NCBI RefSeq assembly: GCF_000372845.1
Contig: NZ_KB889963.1
Location: forward strand, 2,810,304-2,874,303
Length of the DNA: 64,000 nucleotides
Reading direction: 5' to 3'
From: Methylocystis rosea SV97
GTDB lineage: Bacteria; Pseudomonadota; Alphaproteobacteria; Rhizobiales; Beijerinckiaceae
Part shown: piece by piece, positions 35,377-44,998 of the stretch
Position numbering within the stretch: the stretch's first letter is position 1
Layout: every line of letters begins with the position of its first letter
Made by a program: the position numbers and the translations under genes
The notes under the pieces: model-generated
Databases searched by the model: none
What the model was told of the DNA's origin: nothing
What the model saw: only the letters and a program-made list of their open reading frames with translations

Positions 35377-36450
35377 ATGACCAGACTCATCACCCGACGC
35401 AGCGTCATCGCCGCCGGCGCCGCCGCCGGAACGCTCACGACCCTGCCGATCTCCATGGTGCGCCTCGCCTTCGGCGGAACGCGCGAGGATTTCAGCTTCA
35501 CCTATATTTCCGATTCGCACATTCAGCAGATCAAAGGCGCGAGCTTCGTGCGCAACTGGGACATGGGCCTGAAGCGCGCCGTCGCCGAGGCCAATCTCAT
35601 TACGCCGGAAGCCGATTTCGTGATGTTCGGCGGCGATCTCGCGCAGCTCGGCAAGAAGGAGGAGCTCGATCACGGCGCCGAGATGCTTTCGCATGTGAAG
35701 GGCAAGCTCCACTGCGTCATGGGCGAGCATGACTATTATCTCGACCTCGGCGAGTATTGGTCGAAGCTCTATGGTCCGCAGTGGTACAGCTTCGATCACA
35801 AGGGCGTCCATTTCGTCGTCTTGAATTCGATTCTCACGACCGATGAATGGACGTTTCATCGATGGCCGACGGCCGAGCAGCGCATGCTCGAAATGGCCGG
35901 GCTCGATAATCCCAACGGCTCGCCGTTCATGGTCGGCGAAAAGCAGCGCGCCTGGCTCAAGGATGATCTCGACAAAGTGTCCAAGGACACGCCGCTCATC
36001 GTCTTCTCGCACTCGCCGCTGCAGAAGATCTACAAAGGCTGGAATTTCTGGACTGACGACGCCGAGCAGGTGCAGGCCTTGTTGCAGCCGTTCAAGACCG
36101 TCAATGTGATCTACGGCCATGTGCACCAGATCCAGTACAACCAGATCGGCAACATCTCCTTCAATGCGGTGATGGCGACGGCCTGGCCCTGGCCCTACCC
36201 CGACACTTATGCGCAGGCTGGCGCGCATGTTCCTGTGCTGACGGTTCCGATGAACCGCGCTGACCCGTTCTTCGAACGCGACGCCACTGGCTGGCAGATG
36301 ATCGACGTCAACTCCGGGCGCGTCACCGCTCGGTATCAGCTGTGGGACAATGGCGAGCGCGTCGTCGGCTACGATCCGAAGCTTGGGAAGCCCGTCGACA
36401 AGAAATATCAAGAGGCGATCGTCCGCAAGGCGCCGCAACTCCATTACTAG
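35377..36450 (+). CDS. Tat-exported calcineurin-like metallophosphoesterase
   Basis: 357 aa. A twin-arginine signal (TRRSVIAAGAAAGTLTTLP; RR in the consensus place) leads into a metallophosphoesterase fold: FTYISDSHIQ (first metal Asp/His), VMFGGDLAQLG, MGEHDYYLDLGEYWS (GEHD in place of the usual GNHD), PLIVFSHSPLQ and VNVIYGHVHQIQ. Export folded through Tat implies metal loading in the cytosol. GGGAGG precedes the ATG. It stands between a MauG-type peroxidase and a cytochrome c; a phosphoesterase in that setting is unusual. Substrate unknown. Confidence 0.88.
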   Translation: MTRLITRRSVIAAGAAAGTLTTLPISMVRLAFGGTREDFSFTYISDSHIQQIKGASFVRNWDMGLKRAVAEANLITPEADFVMFGGDLAQLGKKEELDHGAEMLSHVKGKLHCVMGEHDYYLDLGEYWSKLYGPQWYSFDHKGVHFVVLNSILTTDEWTFHRWPTAEQRMLEMAGLDNPNGSPFMVGEKQRAWLKDDLDKVSKDTPLIVFSHSPLQKIYKGWNFWTDDAEQVQALLQPFKTVNVIYGHVHQIQYNQIGNISFNAVMATAWPWPYPDTYAQAGAHVPVLTVPMNRADPFFERDATGWQMIDVNSGRVTARYQLWDNGERVVGYDPKLGKPVDKKYQEAIVRKAPQLHY

Positions 36451-36562
36451 AGCGTTTCCCGATCACATGGAATCATGTGATCGATAAGGAATCGCTCAAA
36501 ACCAAAATGTCGGAGCAGATTGTCACCGAAAAGTCTGTCAACTTTTTCGGAACATGCTCTAG
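36449..36562. repeat. Palindromic dispersed repeat, copy 1
   Basis: Begins AGAGCGTTTCCC and ends GGAACATGCTCTAG. Two nested palindromes: GATCACATG/CATGTGATC (36461-36469, 36474-36482), flanked by imperfect AGCG...CGCT arms, and CCGAAAAGT/ACTTTTTCGG (36526-36534, 36541-36550). A diverged second copy lies at 38446-38571 with the same order of elements. It looks like a REP/intergenic repeat of Rhizobiales type and sits between the phosphoesterase stop and the cytochrome gene. Confidence 0.8.
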
Positions 36563-36572
36563 GTCGAGGAGA

Positions 36573-36977
<405 letters not shown>

Positions 36978-37083
36978 CCAAATTCGCAGCCGGGTGGAAC
37001 CATCTCGCCGGCCGCACGTTTGCATACGGTTTATTTCAAAGCGCACGCGCCTTTAGCGCGACCGCCAGCAAGAGATTTTGAAG

Positions 37084-38178
37084 ATGGTTCAGGAACTCAT
37101 CGATCGTATTTACGAATGCTCCTTCGCGCCGGACATGTGGCCCGACGTGCTCGACGAACTCTCACATCTTGCCGAGGCGCAGGGCGGCGTGCTCTTCGCG
37201 GCGCGCGAAAAAGTCTCCCGCTGGACGGCGTCCCCGGCGATCTGCGAACATGTCGAGAACTTCATGCGCGGCGACTGGCTCAGCAACTGCACGCGCGGCG
37301 GCAGGCTGTTCAGTCGCCGCCATCCGGGATTCCTCACCGACGACGACGTCTATACGGCGGAGGAGCTTGAGCGCGACACCAACTACAGCGACTTCCTGCG
37401 GCCACGCGGGCCAGGGTTCAGCGCGGCGACCGCGATCTCGCTGCCCACCGGCGACACCGGCATCATCTGCCTCGAACGCTCGCATAACCGCGGACCGGTC
37501 GAGCCGTCCGTCATCCGCAAGCTCGATGAATTGCGGCCGCACCTTGCGCGCGCCGCCTTCCTCGCTACGCGTCTGCAACTCGAGCGCGCCCGCGTTGCGG
37601 GCGAAACCTTCGCGCTCATCGGCCTCCCGGCGCTCGTGCTTGACGAAGACGGGCGCGTCATTTCCGCCAACGACCCGAGCAATGCGCTGACCAAATATGT
37701 CCGCTGGCGCGCCCACGACCGCGTGTCGCTCGTCGACGCCTCCGCCGACGGGCTGCTGCGTCAGGCCATGGACACGCTCGACGACGATCTCATCGGCGCG
37801 CCGAAATCCTTCGCCGCCCGGGCTGGCGAAGACGAAAGTCCGATGATCGCCAATCTGGTGCCGATCCGCGGCCCGGCGCGCGACATTTTCGTGCGTTGCG
37901 CGGCGATTCTGGTGATGACTCCGATCGGCTCGCAGCAGGCGCCGGCGATCGAGCTGGTTCAGTCGCTCTATGACCTTACGCCGGCCGAGGCGCGCGTCGC
38001 GCGCGGCCTCGTGGCGGGCAATACGCTGGAAGAAATCGCCACGGAGCAGTCCGTGTCGCGCAACACTGTGCGCACGCATCTGCGCGGCGTCATGGAAAAA
38101 ACCGGGTGCAACCGCCAAGCCGAAGTGGTCGCGCTCCTTGGCGGGCTCGCCCCAATCAACGCGCCGAGAGGCGAATAA
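37084..38178 (+). CDS. LuxR-type transcriptional regulator
   Basis: 364 aa. The last about 65 residues are a LuxR/GerE helix-turn-helix: LTPAEARVARGLVAGNTLEEIATEQSVSRNTVRTHLRGVMEKTG (about 295-340), with the recognition helix VSRNTVRTHL. The N-terminal 280 residues have no receiver or autoinducer domain that I recognise; the first 50 (LIDRIYECSFAPDMWPDVLDELS) resemble a sensor seen in other Rhizobiales LuxR regulators. It lies just after the peroxidase-phosphoesterase-cytochrome set and may regulate it. ATG 37084 is used; TTG 37078 is also possible. A terminator follows. Confidence 0.85.
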   Translation: MVQELIDRIYECSFAPDMWPDVLDELSHLAEAQGGVLFAAREKVSRWTASPAICEHVENFMRGDWLSNCTRGGRLFSRRHPGFLTDDDVYTAEELERDTNYSDFLRPRGPGFSAATAISLPTGDTGIICLERSHNRGPVEPSVIRKLDELRPHLARAAFLATRLQLERARVAGETFALIGLPALVLDEDGRVISANDPSNALTKYVRWRAHDRVSLVDASADGLLRQAMDTLDDDLIGAPKSFAARAGEDESPMIANLVPIRGPARDIFVRCAAILVMTPIGSQQAPAIELVQSLYDLTPAEARVARGLVAGNTLEEIATEQSVSRNTVRTHLRGVMEKTGCNRQAEVVALLGGLAPINAPRGE

Positions 38179-38206
38179 GCGTCTACATTTGATTTCAAGG
38201 AATTGA

Positions 38207-38244
38207 GGGCCGGCCTCATCCGTTTGGATGATGCCGGCCCTTTT
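38207..38244 (+). terminator. Intrinsic terminator of the LuxR-type regulator
   Basis: 15-bp stem GGGCCGGCCTCATCC/GGATGATGCCGGCCC (one mismatch), loop GTTT, then TTTT. Confidence 0.88.
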
Positions 38245-38445
38245 GTTTCGTCTTAACGTTTTCTCGAACGTCGGGGGGGCGGACGAAATTGCCGCGGACG
38301 CTTCAGTAACTCGGGGTTCGATACTACGCGCTCAATTTTCAGCCTGCCTTTTGAGCGATTTTACGAGCAGCACTTTCTAATTCAAATTTGGAGGGCCTTC
38401 GCGAGGCCCTCTGCTTTCCCACGTCAGCTCAAGTGCGCGCCATCA

Positions 38446-38571
38446 GGGCGCTTCCTTCCCGCATGGACCATGTGATCCATGGACCATGTGATCGGGAGGA
38501 AGCGCTCGAAAATCAAAATATTGGAGGGGGTTCTCATCGAAAAAGTCTGTCAACTTTTCGGAACCTGCTCT
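38446..38571. repeat. Palindromic dispersed repeat, copy 2
   Basis: The same design as the element at 36449: outer arms GCGCTTCCTTCCCG and CGGGAGGAAGCGC (38448-38461, 38493-38505), then CGAAAAAGT...ACTTTTCGGAAC and a GCTCT end. Between the arms a 16-bp unit (ATGGACCATGTGATC plus C or G) is duplicated in tandem (38463-38478, 38479-38494), unlike copy 1. Confidence 0.8.
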
Positions 38572-38744
38572 CGGCGAATACGTGAGCCACGCTTCAAAAA
38601 AAACCCCGTCATCATCAATTCGAATGACGCGGAGAAGCGATTTTGGTCGTAGTTTTTTTCATGAACAGTGAGGGGCGCAAGGAGTTAGACGGGCGCAAAT
38701 GCTCTCATTGTTCGCTTATCTGGCGCTTACTTCTCAGGTGATAC

Positions 38745-38814
38745 TTTTACCAGGATGTTTCCTCCTTGACTTTTCTCCCACCTTTTAGGGGCCGTTGCGC
38801 GGCCCCATTTTTTT
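38745..38814 (+). ncRNA. Trans-acting sRNA candidate with anti-Shine-Dalgarno tract
   Basis: A perfect 7-bp GC stem (GGGGCCG/CGGCCCC, 38788-38794 and 38800-38806) with seven U (38808-38814) forms a strong plus-strand terminator. No gene reads into it from the left, and it has no U run for guaB on the other strand. The 40 nt before it contain TTTCCTCC and CTCCC, the unpaired CU-rich motif of Rhizobiales sRNAs that cover ribosome-binding sites. A TGATAC (38738-38743) could be a -10. The start is a guess; the terminator is firm. Confidence 0.6.
38788..38814 (+). terminator. Intrinsic terminator of the sRNA candidate
   Basis: GGGGCCG-TTGCG-CGGCCCC followed by ATTTTTTT. Directional for the plus strand only; on the guaB strand the hairpin is followed by TAAAAGG. 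Confidence 0.82.
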
Positions 38815-38820
38815 GGCGTC

Positions 38821-40341
<1,521 letters not shown>

Positions 40342-40552
40342 TCAGCCGCGGGATGGAAATTTTGACGGCCTGCGCCGTCTGGGGTTGGCGCGTGCTCATA
40401 GCATTATTCAGGAGGAAGGCAAATGACAGGAAATCAGTTTGCGAGTCCTGAGGCTGCATTGGCCTCGTTGGCGCACGTTGGGCGTATGCGCGGGTCGGCA
40501 GCCGAGAAAATTTGATATGCTTTTACGGTAATGATCCGAACGCGAGAAGATT

Positions 40553-42565
40553 ATGCGCCTTATTCAACTTAGCTTTGCTTCACGCCTGGTCGCATTAGTC
40601 GCTGCGCTCAGCGTCGGCGCGACGCTGATGTCCTCGATACTGCTCTCCTGGTCCAACTATCGCGCCTTGCTCGCCGAAGCCGAAGTTGAAGGCGAGAGCG
40701 TCGCGCGGCTTCTGGCCCGGAGCGCGAGCCTCGCGCGCGAACTTCCGCTTGAAGTCGAGCAGATGCTCTCGCAGCACATGATCGTCTCGGCCGAGCTTCT
40801 GGCGCAGTTTATCGACGCTGCGGAAAAGGCTGGCATGACGTCGACCGAGATAAAAAACCGGCTCAGCGCAATCACCAAGAAAACCGTTCTCGACGAATTC
40901 TGGGTGACCGACGAAAAAGGCTACGCCTACGTTCACGGCAACCAAAACGCGGACTTCCAATTCAGCGCGTCCGCCGAGGAGCAGCCGCAGGCGCATGAAT
41001 TTTGGAAGCTTCTGAGCGGCAAGACTGACAAGGTCGTCCAGGACGCCAGGAAGCGCGAGATCGACAATGAGCGGTTCAAATATGTCGGCGTGCGCGGCGC
41101 AGACAAGCCGCGGATCGTGCAGGTCGGCTACAATGCGCGCATTCTTGAAGACGTCGACGAGCAGATCGGCCTTCCGCGCGCCATCGATAACCTTTTGGGC
41201 AGCGGCGAAATCGACGCGATCTTCATTTTCAACAAGGATTCGAACCTGATCGCCAGCCCTAAGGCCGCACGTCTCAACAACGGCGGCGATCAGCTGACGG
41301 ACGAGGAGCTGGCGCCCGTCCGCACCGTTATCGCAAGCGGAAAGCCAAGGTCGGTGAATGGAGTCGGCAAGCTCAGCGTCATCTCGCCGATTAATGCGGA
41401 TAACGGCGGCGGCGCCATCGGCGCCGCTCTGATCAGAATGCCGACGGCGCGACTGAACAGCGTTCTCGCCTCGCAGATCGAAACGGCGCTCGGGATCGCT
41501 TTGGCCGCAACCCTGCTCGGCGGCGGCGTGGCGGTCTGGATCGCGCGAAAACAGACGGCCCCTGTCGTGGCGATCACCAAAGCCGCGCATAATGTCGAGC
41601 GCAGAGCGTTTTCGGCCGGCGAATTGTCGGATGTCGAGGAACGGACCGACGAAGTGGGACAATTGGCGCGCGTCTTCAAGAAAATGGCGCTCGATTTTCT
41701 CGATCGCGAACGGACGCTCGACGCGCTCGTGACGCAACGAACCCAGGCGCTTCAAGAGCGAAATACGGAACTCGAAAGACTGTCGGCGCGCCTCTCGAAA
41801 TATCTTTCGCCCCAGCTCTACGGCACGCTCTTCAAGAATAAAACTGTCGCGTCCATTTCAGCGAAACGGAAGAAGCTGACGATCTTTTTTTCCGATGTCG
41901 TCGGCTTTAGCGAAATGGCCGAGCGGCTGGAATCCGAAGACATCACCCGCATGCTGAATGATTTCCTGAATGAAATGGCGAACCTCGCGTTGGCCTATGG
42001 CGCCACCATCGACAAATATATCGGCGACGCGGTCATGATTTTCTTCGGCGACTCGGAGACGCGCGGTGTCAAGGAAGACGCCGTGGCGTGCATTCTCATG
42101 GCGCTCGACATGCAGGCGATGACCCGACAATTGGAGCGCCGATGGCGCGAACAAGGCTTGGACCAGAGATTCCAGATCCGCATCGGCGTCAACACGGGCT
42201 ATTGCACCGTCGGCGATTTCGGCAGCCAGGAGCGGATGGATTACACCATCGTCGGTCATCAGGTGAATGTGGCGGCGCGACTTGAGCAGTCGGCCGCGCC
42301 GGGCGCGATCCTCATCTCTCATGAGACGATGACGCTTGTGAGCGACGCGATCGAAGTCGAAGAACAATCTCCGCTTCATGTGAAGGGCGTCAGCGGCCCG
42401 ATCCGCACATATAGAGCGATTGGCAAAAAGGCGCCGTCCATGACGGAGGCCATTCACGAGGAGCGTGAGGGTTTGCGCGTCGACGTCGATCTCCTGAAAG
42501 CCGATAAGGACGAGGCGATCAGTCTGCTAAAGGCGACGATCGAGCGCATCCGTTCAAGCGAATAA
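40553..42565 (+). CDS. Membrane-bound class III adenylate/guanylate cyclase
   Basis: 670 aa. N-terminal membrane helix, a large periplasmic sensor region (about residues 35-300, Cache-like), a second helix (ALGIALAATLLGGGVAVWIA, about 305-325), a HAMP-like linker, a coiled stretch (QALQERNTELERLSARLS) and a class III cyclase domain from about residue 440: IFFSDVVGFSEM and KYIGDAVMIFFGD (metal aspartates, purine Lys), RMDYTIVGHQVNVAARLEQ (purine Asp, transition-state Asn and Arg). All catalytic residues are present, and the Lys/Asp pair favours ATP over GTP. The signal it senses is unknown. The gap to guaB is 244 bp. Confidence 0.9.
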   Translation: MRLIQLSFASRLVALVAALSVGATLMSSILLSWSNYRALLAEAEVEGESVARLLARSASLARELPLEVEQMLSQHMIVSAELLAQFIDAAEKAGMTSTEIKNRLSAITKKTVLDEFWVTDEKGYAYVHGNQNADFQFSASAEEQPQAHEFWKLLSGKTDKVVQDARKREIDNERFKYVGVRGADKPRIVQVGYNARILEDVDEQIGLPRAIDNLLGSGEIDAIFIFNKDSNLIASPKAARLNNGGDQLTDEELAPVRTVIASGKPRSVNGVGKLSVISPINADNGGGAIGAALIRMPTARLNSVLASQIETALGIALAATLLGGGVAVWIARKQTAPVVAITKAAHNVERRAFSAGELSDVEERTDEVGQLARVFKKMALDFLDRERTLDALVTQRTQALQERNTELERLSARLSKYLSPQLYGTLFKNKTVASISAKRKKLTIFFSDVVGFSEMAERLESEDITRMLNDFLNEMANLALAYGATIDKYIGDAVMIFFGDSETRGVKEDAVACILMALDMQAMTRQLERRWREQGLDQRFQIRIGVNTGYCTVGDFGSQERMDYTIVGHQVNVAARLEQSAAPGAILISHETMTLVSDAIEVEEQSPLHVKGVSGPIRTYRAIGKKAPSMTEAIHEEREGLRVDVDLLKADKDEAISLLKATIERIRSSE

Positions 42566-42580
42566 GCGTCGTCCGCGCGC

Positions 42581-44407
42581 TCAGGCGGCGGCGCCGGCGC
42601 GGTCGGTGTCGAACTGCAGTTTGGCGAGCCGCGCATAAAGGCCGCCGGCGGCGGTCAGACTCGCGTGCGTGCCCTGCTCGACGATGCGGCCTTCGTCGAC
42701 CACGATGATTCGATCGGCTTCCAACACGGTCGCGAGACGATGGGCGATCACGAGACTCGTGCGCCCCTGCATGACGTCATGCAGCGCCGCCTGCACCAAA
42801 GCCTCGTTCTCGGCGTCGAGCGCCGAGGTGGCTTCGTCCAGGAGCAGCACCGGCGCGTCGGCGAGGATTGCGCGCGCAATGGCGAGACGCTGGCGCTGCC
42901 CGCCGGAGAGCGTGACGCCGCGCTCGCCGAGCAGCGTGTCGTAGCCCATCGGCAGCGCCATGATGAAGTCGTGCGCCTGGGCGCGCTTCGCCGCGGCGAC
43001 GATCTCCCCGCTCGACGCGTCGTCGCGGCCATAGGCGATGTTTTCAGCGACGGAGAGTCCGAAGATCACCGGATCCTGCGGAGCGAGCGCGATCGCCCGG
43101 CGCAGCGCCACGGGATCGAGATCGCGCAGGTCGACGCCGTCGAGAGTAATGGAACCCGAATCCACGTCGTAGAAGCGAAGGAGCAGCGCAAAGGTTGTCG
43201 ATTTGCCCGCGCCGGACGGCCCGACCAGCGCGACGCGCTCGCCCGGCGCAACGACGAGCGAGAAATCCTGCAGCGCGGGCTTATTCGGCGCCGTCGCATA
43301 GGCGAAGCGCACATGATCGAAGGCGATGCGTCCCTGCCAGCGCGCCGGCGGCGGAGTCGGCCGCGCCGGGGCCACGATCCGCGGTTGAATGGCAAGAATT
43401 TCGGCGATGCGGCCGGCGGCGCCGGCGGCAGCGGAGAGTTCGCTCCAGGTCTGAGTGAGTTCGCCGAGCGAGCTTGCGCCAAGCACCGCGTAGAGAACGA
43501 ACTGGGACAGAACGCCCGACGTCATGTGTCCGGCGAGCACGTCCTGGGCTCCCAACCAGAGCACGCCGACAACGCTCGTGAAGACGACAAGAATCGCTCC
43601 GGCGGTCACGATAGCGCGAAGCAGCGTCGCGGCCTGCGCCGCGTCATAGGCGGCCACCACCGCGCGCGTGAATCGCGCCGTCGTCGACGCCTGCGCGCCG
43701 TTCGCCTGCATGGCGCGCACGGCCGAGAGATTTTCCCCGGCATAAGCGGAAGCCTGCGCGAGCGTGTCCTGCGCGGAGCGGGAGCGCTGGCGCACCGCCC
43801 GGCCTGACGCGATGAGCGGCAGAACGATGATCGGGATGGCCGCGAGCGTCATACCGGCAAGCTTGGGACTCGTCGCCACCATCATGATGATCGCGCCAAA
43901 GAACATGAAAAGATTGCGCAGCGCGACCGACGCCGACGAGCCAAAGGCAGACTTCAGCTGCGTCGTGTCGGCGGTCAGCCGCGAGAGAAGCTCGCCTGTC
44001 TTCGCCGTATCGTAGAAGGCGGCGTCGAGAACTGTGAGATGTTTGAAGAGATCGGCGCGCAGGTCGGCGACCACATGCTCGCCGAGCGTCATGACGAAAT
44101 AGTAGCGGGTGCCAGATGCGATCGCGAGCGTCGCGGCGACCGCGATCATAGCGCCGAAATAGGCGTTCACCGCGCCAGCGCTGTCAGCCGAAAAGCCGTG
44201 GTCGATCATGCCGCGCACGGCGAGCGGCAAGGTGAGCGTCGCGCCCGCGGCCACTAGGAGCGCGACAAAAGCGAAAACGATCGTTCGCTTGTAGCGCAGC
44301 GCATAGGGCAGCAAGGGCCGAAGCGGAGAGAGAGTGGCTTTCAAACCGCGATCCGGTTTGCGCGCCACGGGATCGACGGAATCGACGTCAGCGTTCTTTT
44401 TTGTCAT
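42581..44407 (-). CDS. ABC exporter, fused membrane and ATPase domains (MsbA/LmrA type)
   Basis: 608 aa half-transporter. Six membrane helices span about residues 30-330 (IVFAFVALLVAAGATLTLPL and so on); the ATPase follows with Walker A GPSGAGKST, Q-loop APQDPVIFG, signature LSGGQRQRLAIARAI and Walker B VLLLDEATSALD. It would form a homodimer exporting a hydrophobic compound or lipid. I use ATG 44407; the longer frame upstream is not homologous. The cyclase gene is convergent (15 bp between stops). Confidence 0.92.
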   Translation of the reverse strand: MTKKNADVDSVDPVARKPDRGLKATLSPLRPLLPYALRYKRTIVFAFVALLVAAGATLTLPLAVRGMIDHGFSADSAGAVNAYFGAMIAVAATLAIASGTRYYFVMTLGEHVVADLRADLFKHLTVLDAAFYDTAKTGELLSRLTADTTQLKSAFGSSASVALRNLFMFFGAIIMMVATSPKLAGMTLAAIPIIVLPLIASGRAVRQRSRSAQDTLAQASAYAGENLSAVRAMQANGAQASTTARFTRAVVAAYDAAQAATLLRAIVTAGAILVVFTSVVGVLWLGAQDVLAGHMTSGVLSQFVLYAVLGASSLGELTQTWSELSAAAGAAGRIAEILAIQPRIVAPARPTPPPARWQGRIAFDHVRFAYATAPNKPALQDFSLVVAPGERVALVGPSGAGKSTTFALLLRFYDVDSGSITLDGVDLRDLDPVALRRAIALAPQDPVIFGLSVAENIAYGRDDASSGEIVAAAKRAQAHDFIMALPMGYDTLLGERGVTLSGGQRQRLAIARAILADAPVLLLDEATSALDAENEALVQAALHDVMQGRTSLVIAHRLATVLEADRIIVVDEGRIVEQGTHASLTAAGGLYARLAKLQFDTDRAGAAA

Positions 44408-44717
44408 CGGCAGGGGGTATAACGTCCGTATTCGACGAAAACGAATTGAAGCGAGCGCTCCGCGACCGAAACCGCCGCAGAAGCGCATTGAAATCGAAAT
44501 TTCTTTTTCACTATCGAATGGCGAAAATCGTATCAATCGCCGAATGATCCTTATTTATCATTTAGTTACATGCGCGACATCCTGTCGCATGTGCAATTGA
44601 CTCAGCGCCAACTTGTGCTAACCTCCAGCCTGCGTCGAAATGACGCGCCCATGGGAATGAGAATGCGCCGGCGGACAAGGCGCGACTCAGGGAACGAAAT
44701 AAGAGGAGTGAAGAACG
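44408..44717. promoter_or_regulatory. Divergent promoter region of the ABC exporter and the 55-aa gene
   Basis: 310 bp; AT-rich from about 44490 to 44570. An imperfect palindrome, ACATGCGCGACA (44568-44579) with TGTCGCATGT (44583-44592), lies just left of a likely promoter for the small gene: TTGACT (44597-44602) and TAACCT (44619-44624), 16 bp apart. The position of the palindrome next to the -35 suits an operator. Confidence 0.5.
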
Positions 44718-44885
44718 ATGGCTCAGAAAGAACTCGAAATCACCACGAACACCTACATCTTCGCTGGCATCGGCGCGGTGATCCTCGGCGGTCTCGCCTC
44801 CGTCGCGCTCGGCGGCATCCCCAACACGATCGCGGCCGCTGTCGTCGGCGCTCTGGCTGGCGGCTGCCTGGGACTCTTCTTCTAG
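44718..44885 (+). CDS. 55-aa hydrophobic Gly/Ala-rich membrane protein
   Basis: 55 aa, starting ATG 44718 after AAGAGGAG (44701-44708), ending TAG 44885. A polar start (AQKELEITTNTY) is followed by two short membrane helices rich in Gly and Ala (IFAGIGAVILGGLASVALGG; TIAAAVVGALAGGCLGLFF) with a PN turn between. It has a good ribosome site, a likely promoter and a strong terminator 52 bp downstream, so it is very probably expressed. It is shorter than the usual cut-off in gene calls. The glycine-zipper look suggests a small channel, toxin-like or membrane-regulating protein; no family known to me. Confidence 0.75.
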   Translation: MAQKELEITTNTYIFAGIGAVILGGLASVALGGIPNTIAAAVVGALAGGCLGLFF

Positions 44886-44936
44886 ATTAAGCGACATTGC
44901 GGGGCGCGGAAAGTCTCGGCCTTCCGCCCCCGACGC

Positions 44937-44977
44937 GAAGCCGGCAGTCGTCAAGACTGCTGGCTTCTCTCTTTTTT
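44937..44977 (+). terminator. Intrinsic terminator of the 55-aa gene
   Basis: GAAGCCGGCAGTC (44937-44949) pairs with GACTGCTGGCTTC (44955-44967) (one G-U), loop GTCAA, then TCTCTTTTTT. It ends just before the stop of the convergent acyl-CoA synthetase gene (44999). Confidence 0.88.
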
Positions 44978-44998
44978 AAGGCCGTTCTTTTGGATCCT

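Larger units (their letters stand above)
38179..38820. other. 642-bp region holding repeat copy 2 and an sRNA candidate
   Basis: No protein gene. In order: the LuxR terminator (38207-38244), a GAGGGCC/GGCCCTC hairpin (38391-38411), palindromic repeat copy 2 (38446-38571), and the sRNA candidate ending in a terminator (38745-38814). A second, unrelated AT-rich patch lies near 38642-38661. Confidence 0.6.

Noticed and set aside
34105-36444. A 779-codon open frame on the minus strand across the peroxidase and metallophosphoesterase genes
   Set aside because: It is the antisense of two well-supported plus-strand genes; the translation is Arg/His/Asp-rich with no domain, as expected in high-GC DNA.
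36342-36572. N-terminal extension of the mono-haem cytochrome
   Set aside because: It would run through the phosphoesterase gene and the palindromic repeat; ATG 36573 has a ribosome site and a signal peptide right after it.
38391-38411. GAGGGCC/GGCCCTC hairpin as a second terminator
   Set aside because: No U tract follows and no gene precedes it closely; it may be part of the repeat-rich spacer.
38463-38494. A short CRISPR-like array
   Set aside because: Only two adjacent 16-bp units without spacers, inside a palindromic repeat; no cas genes.
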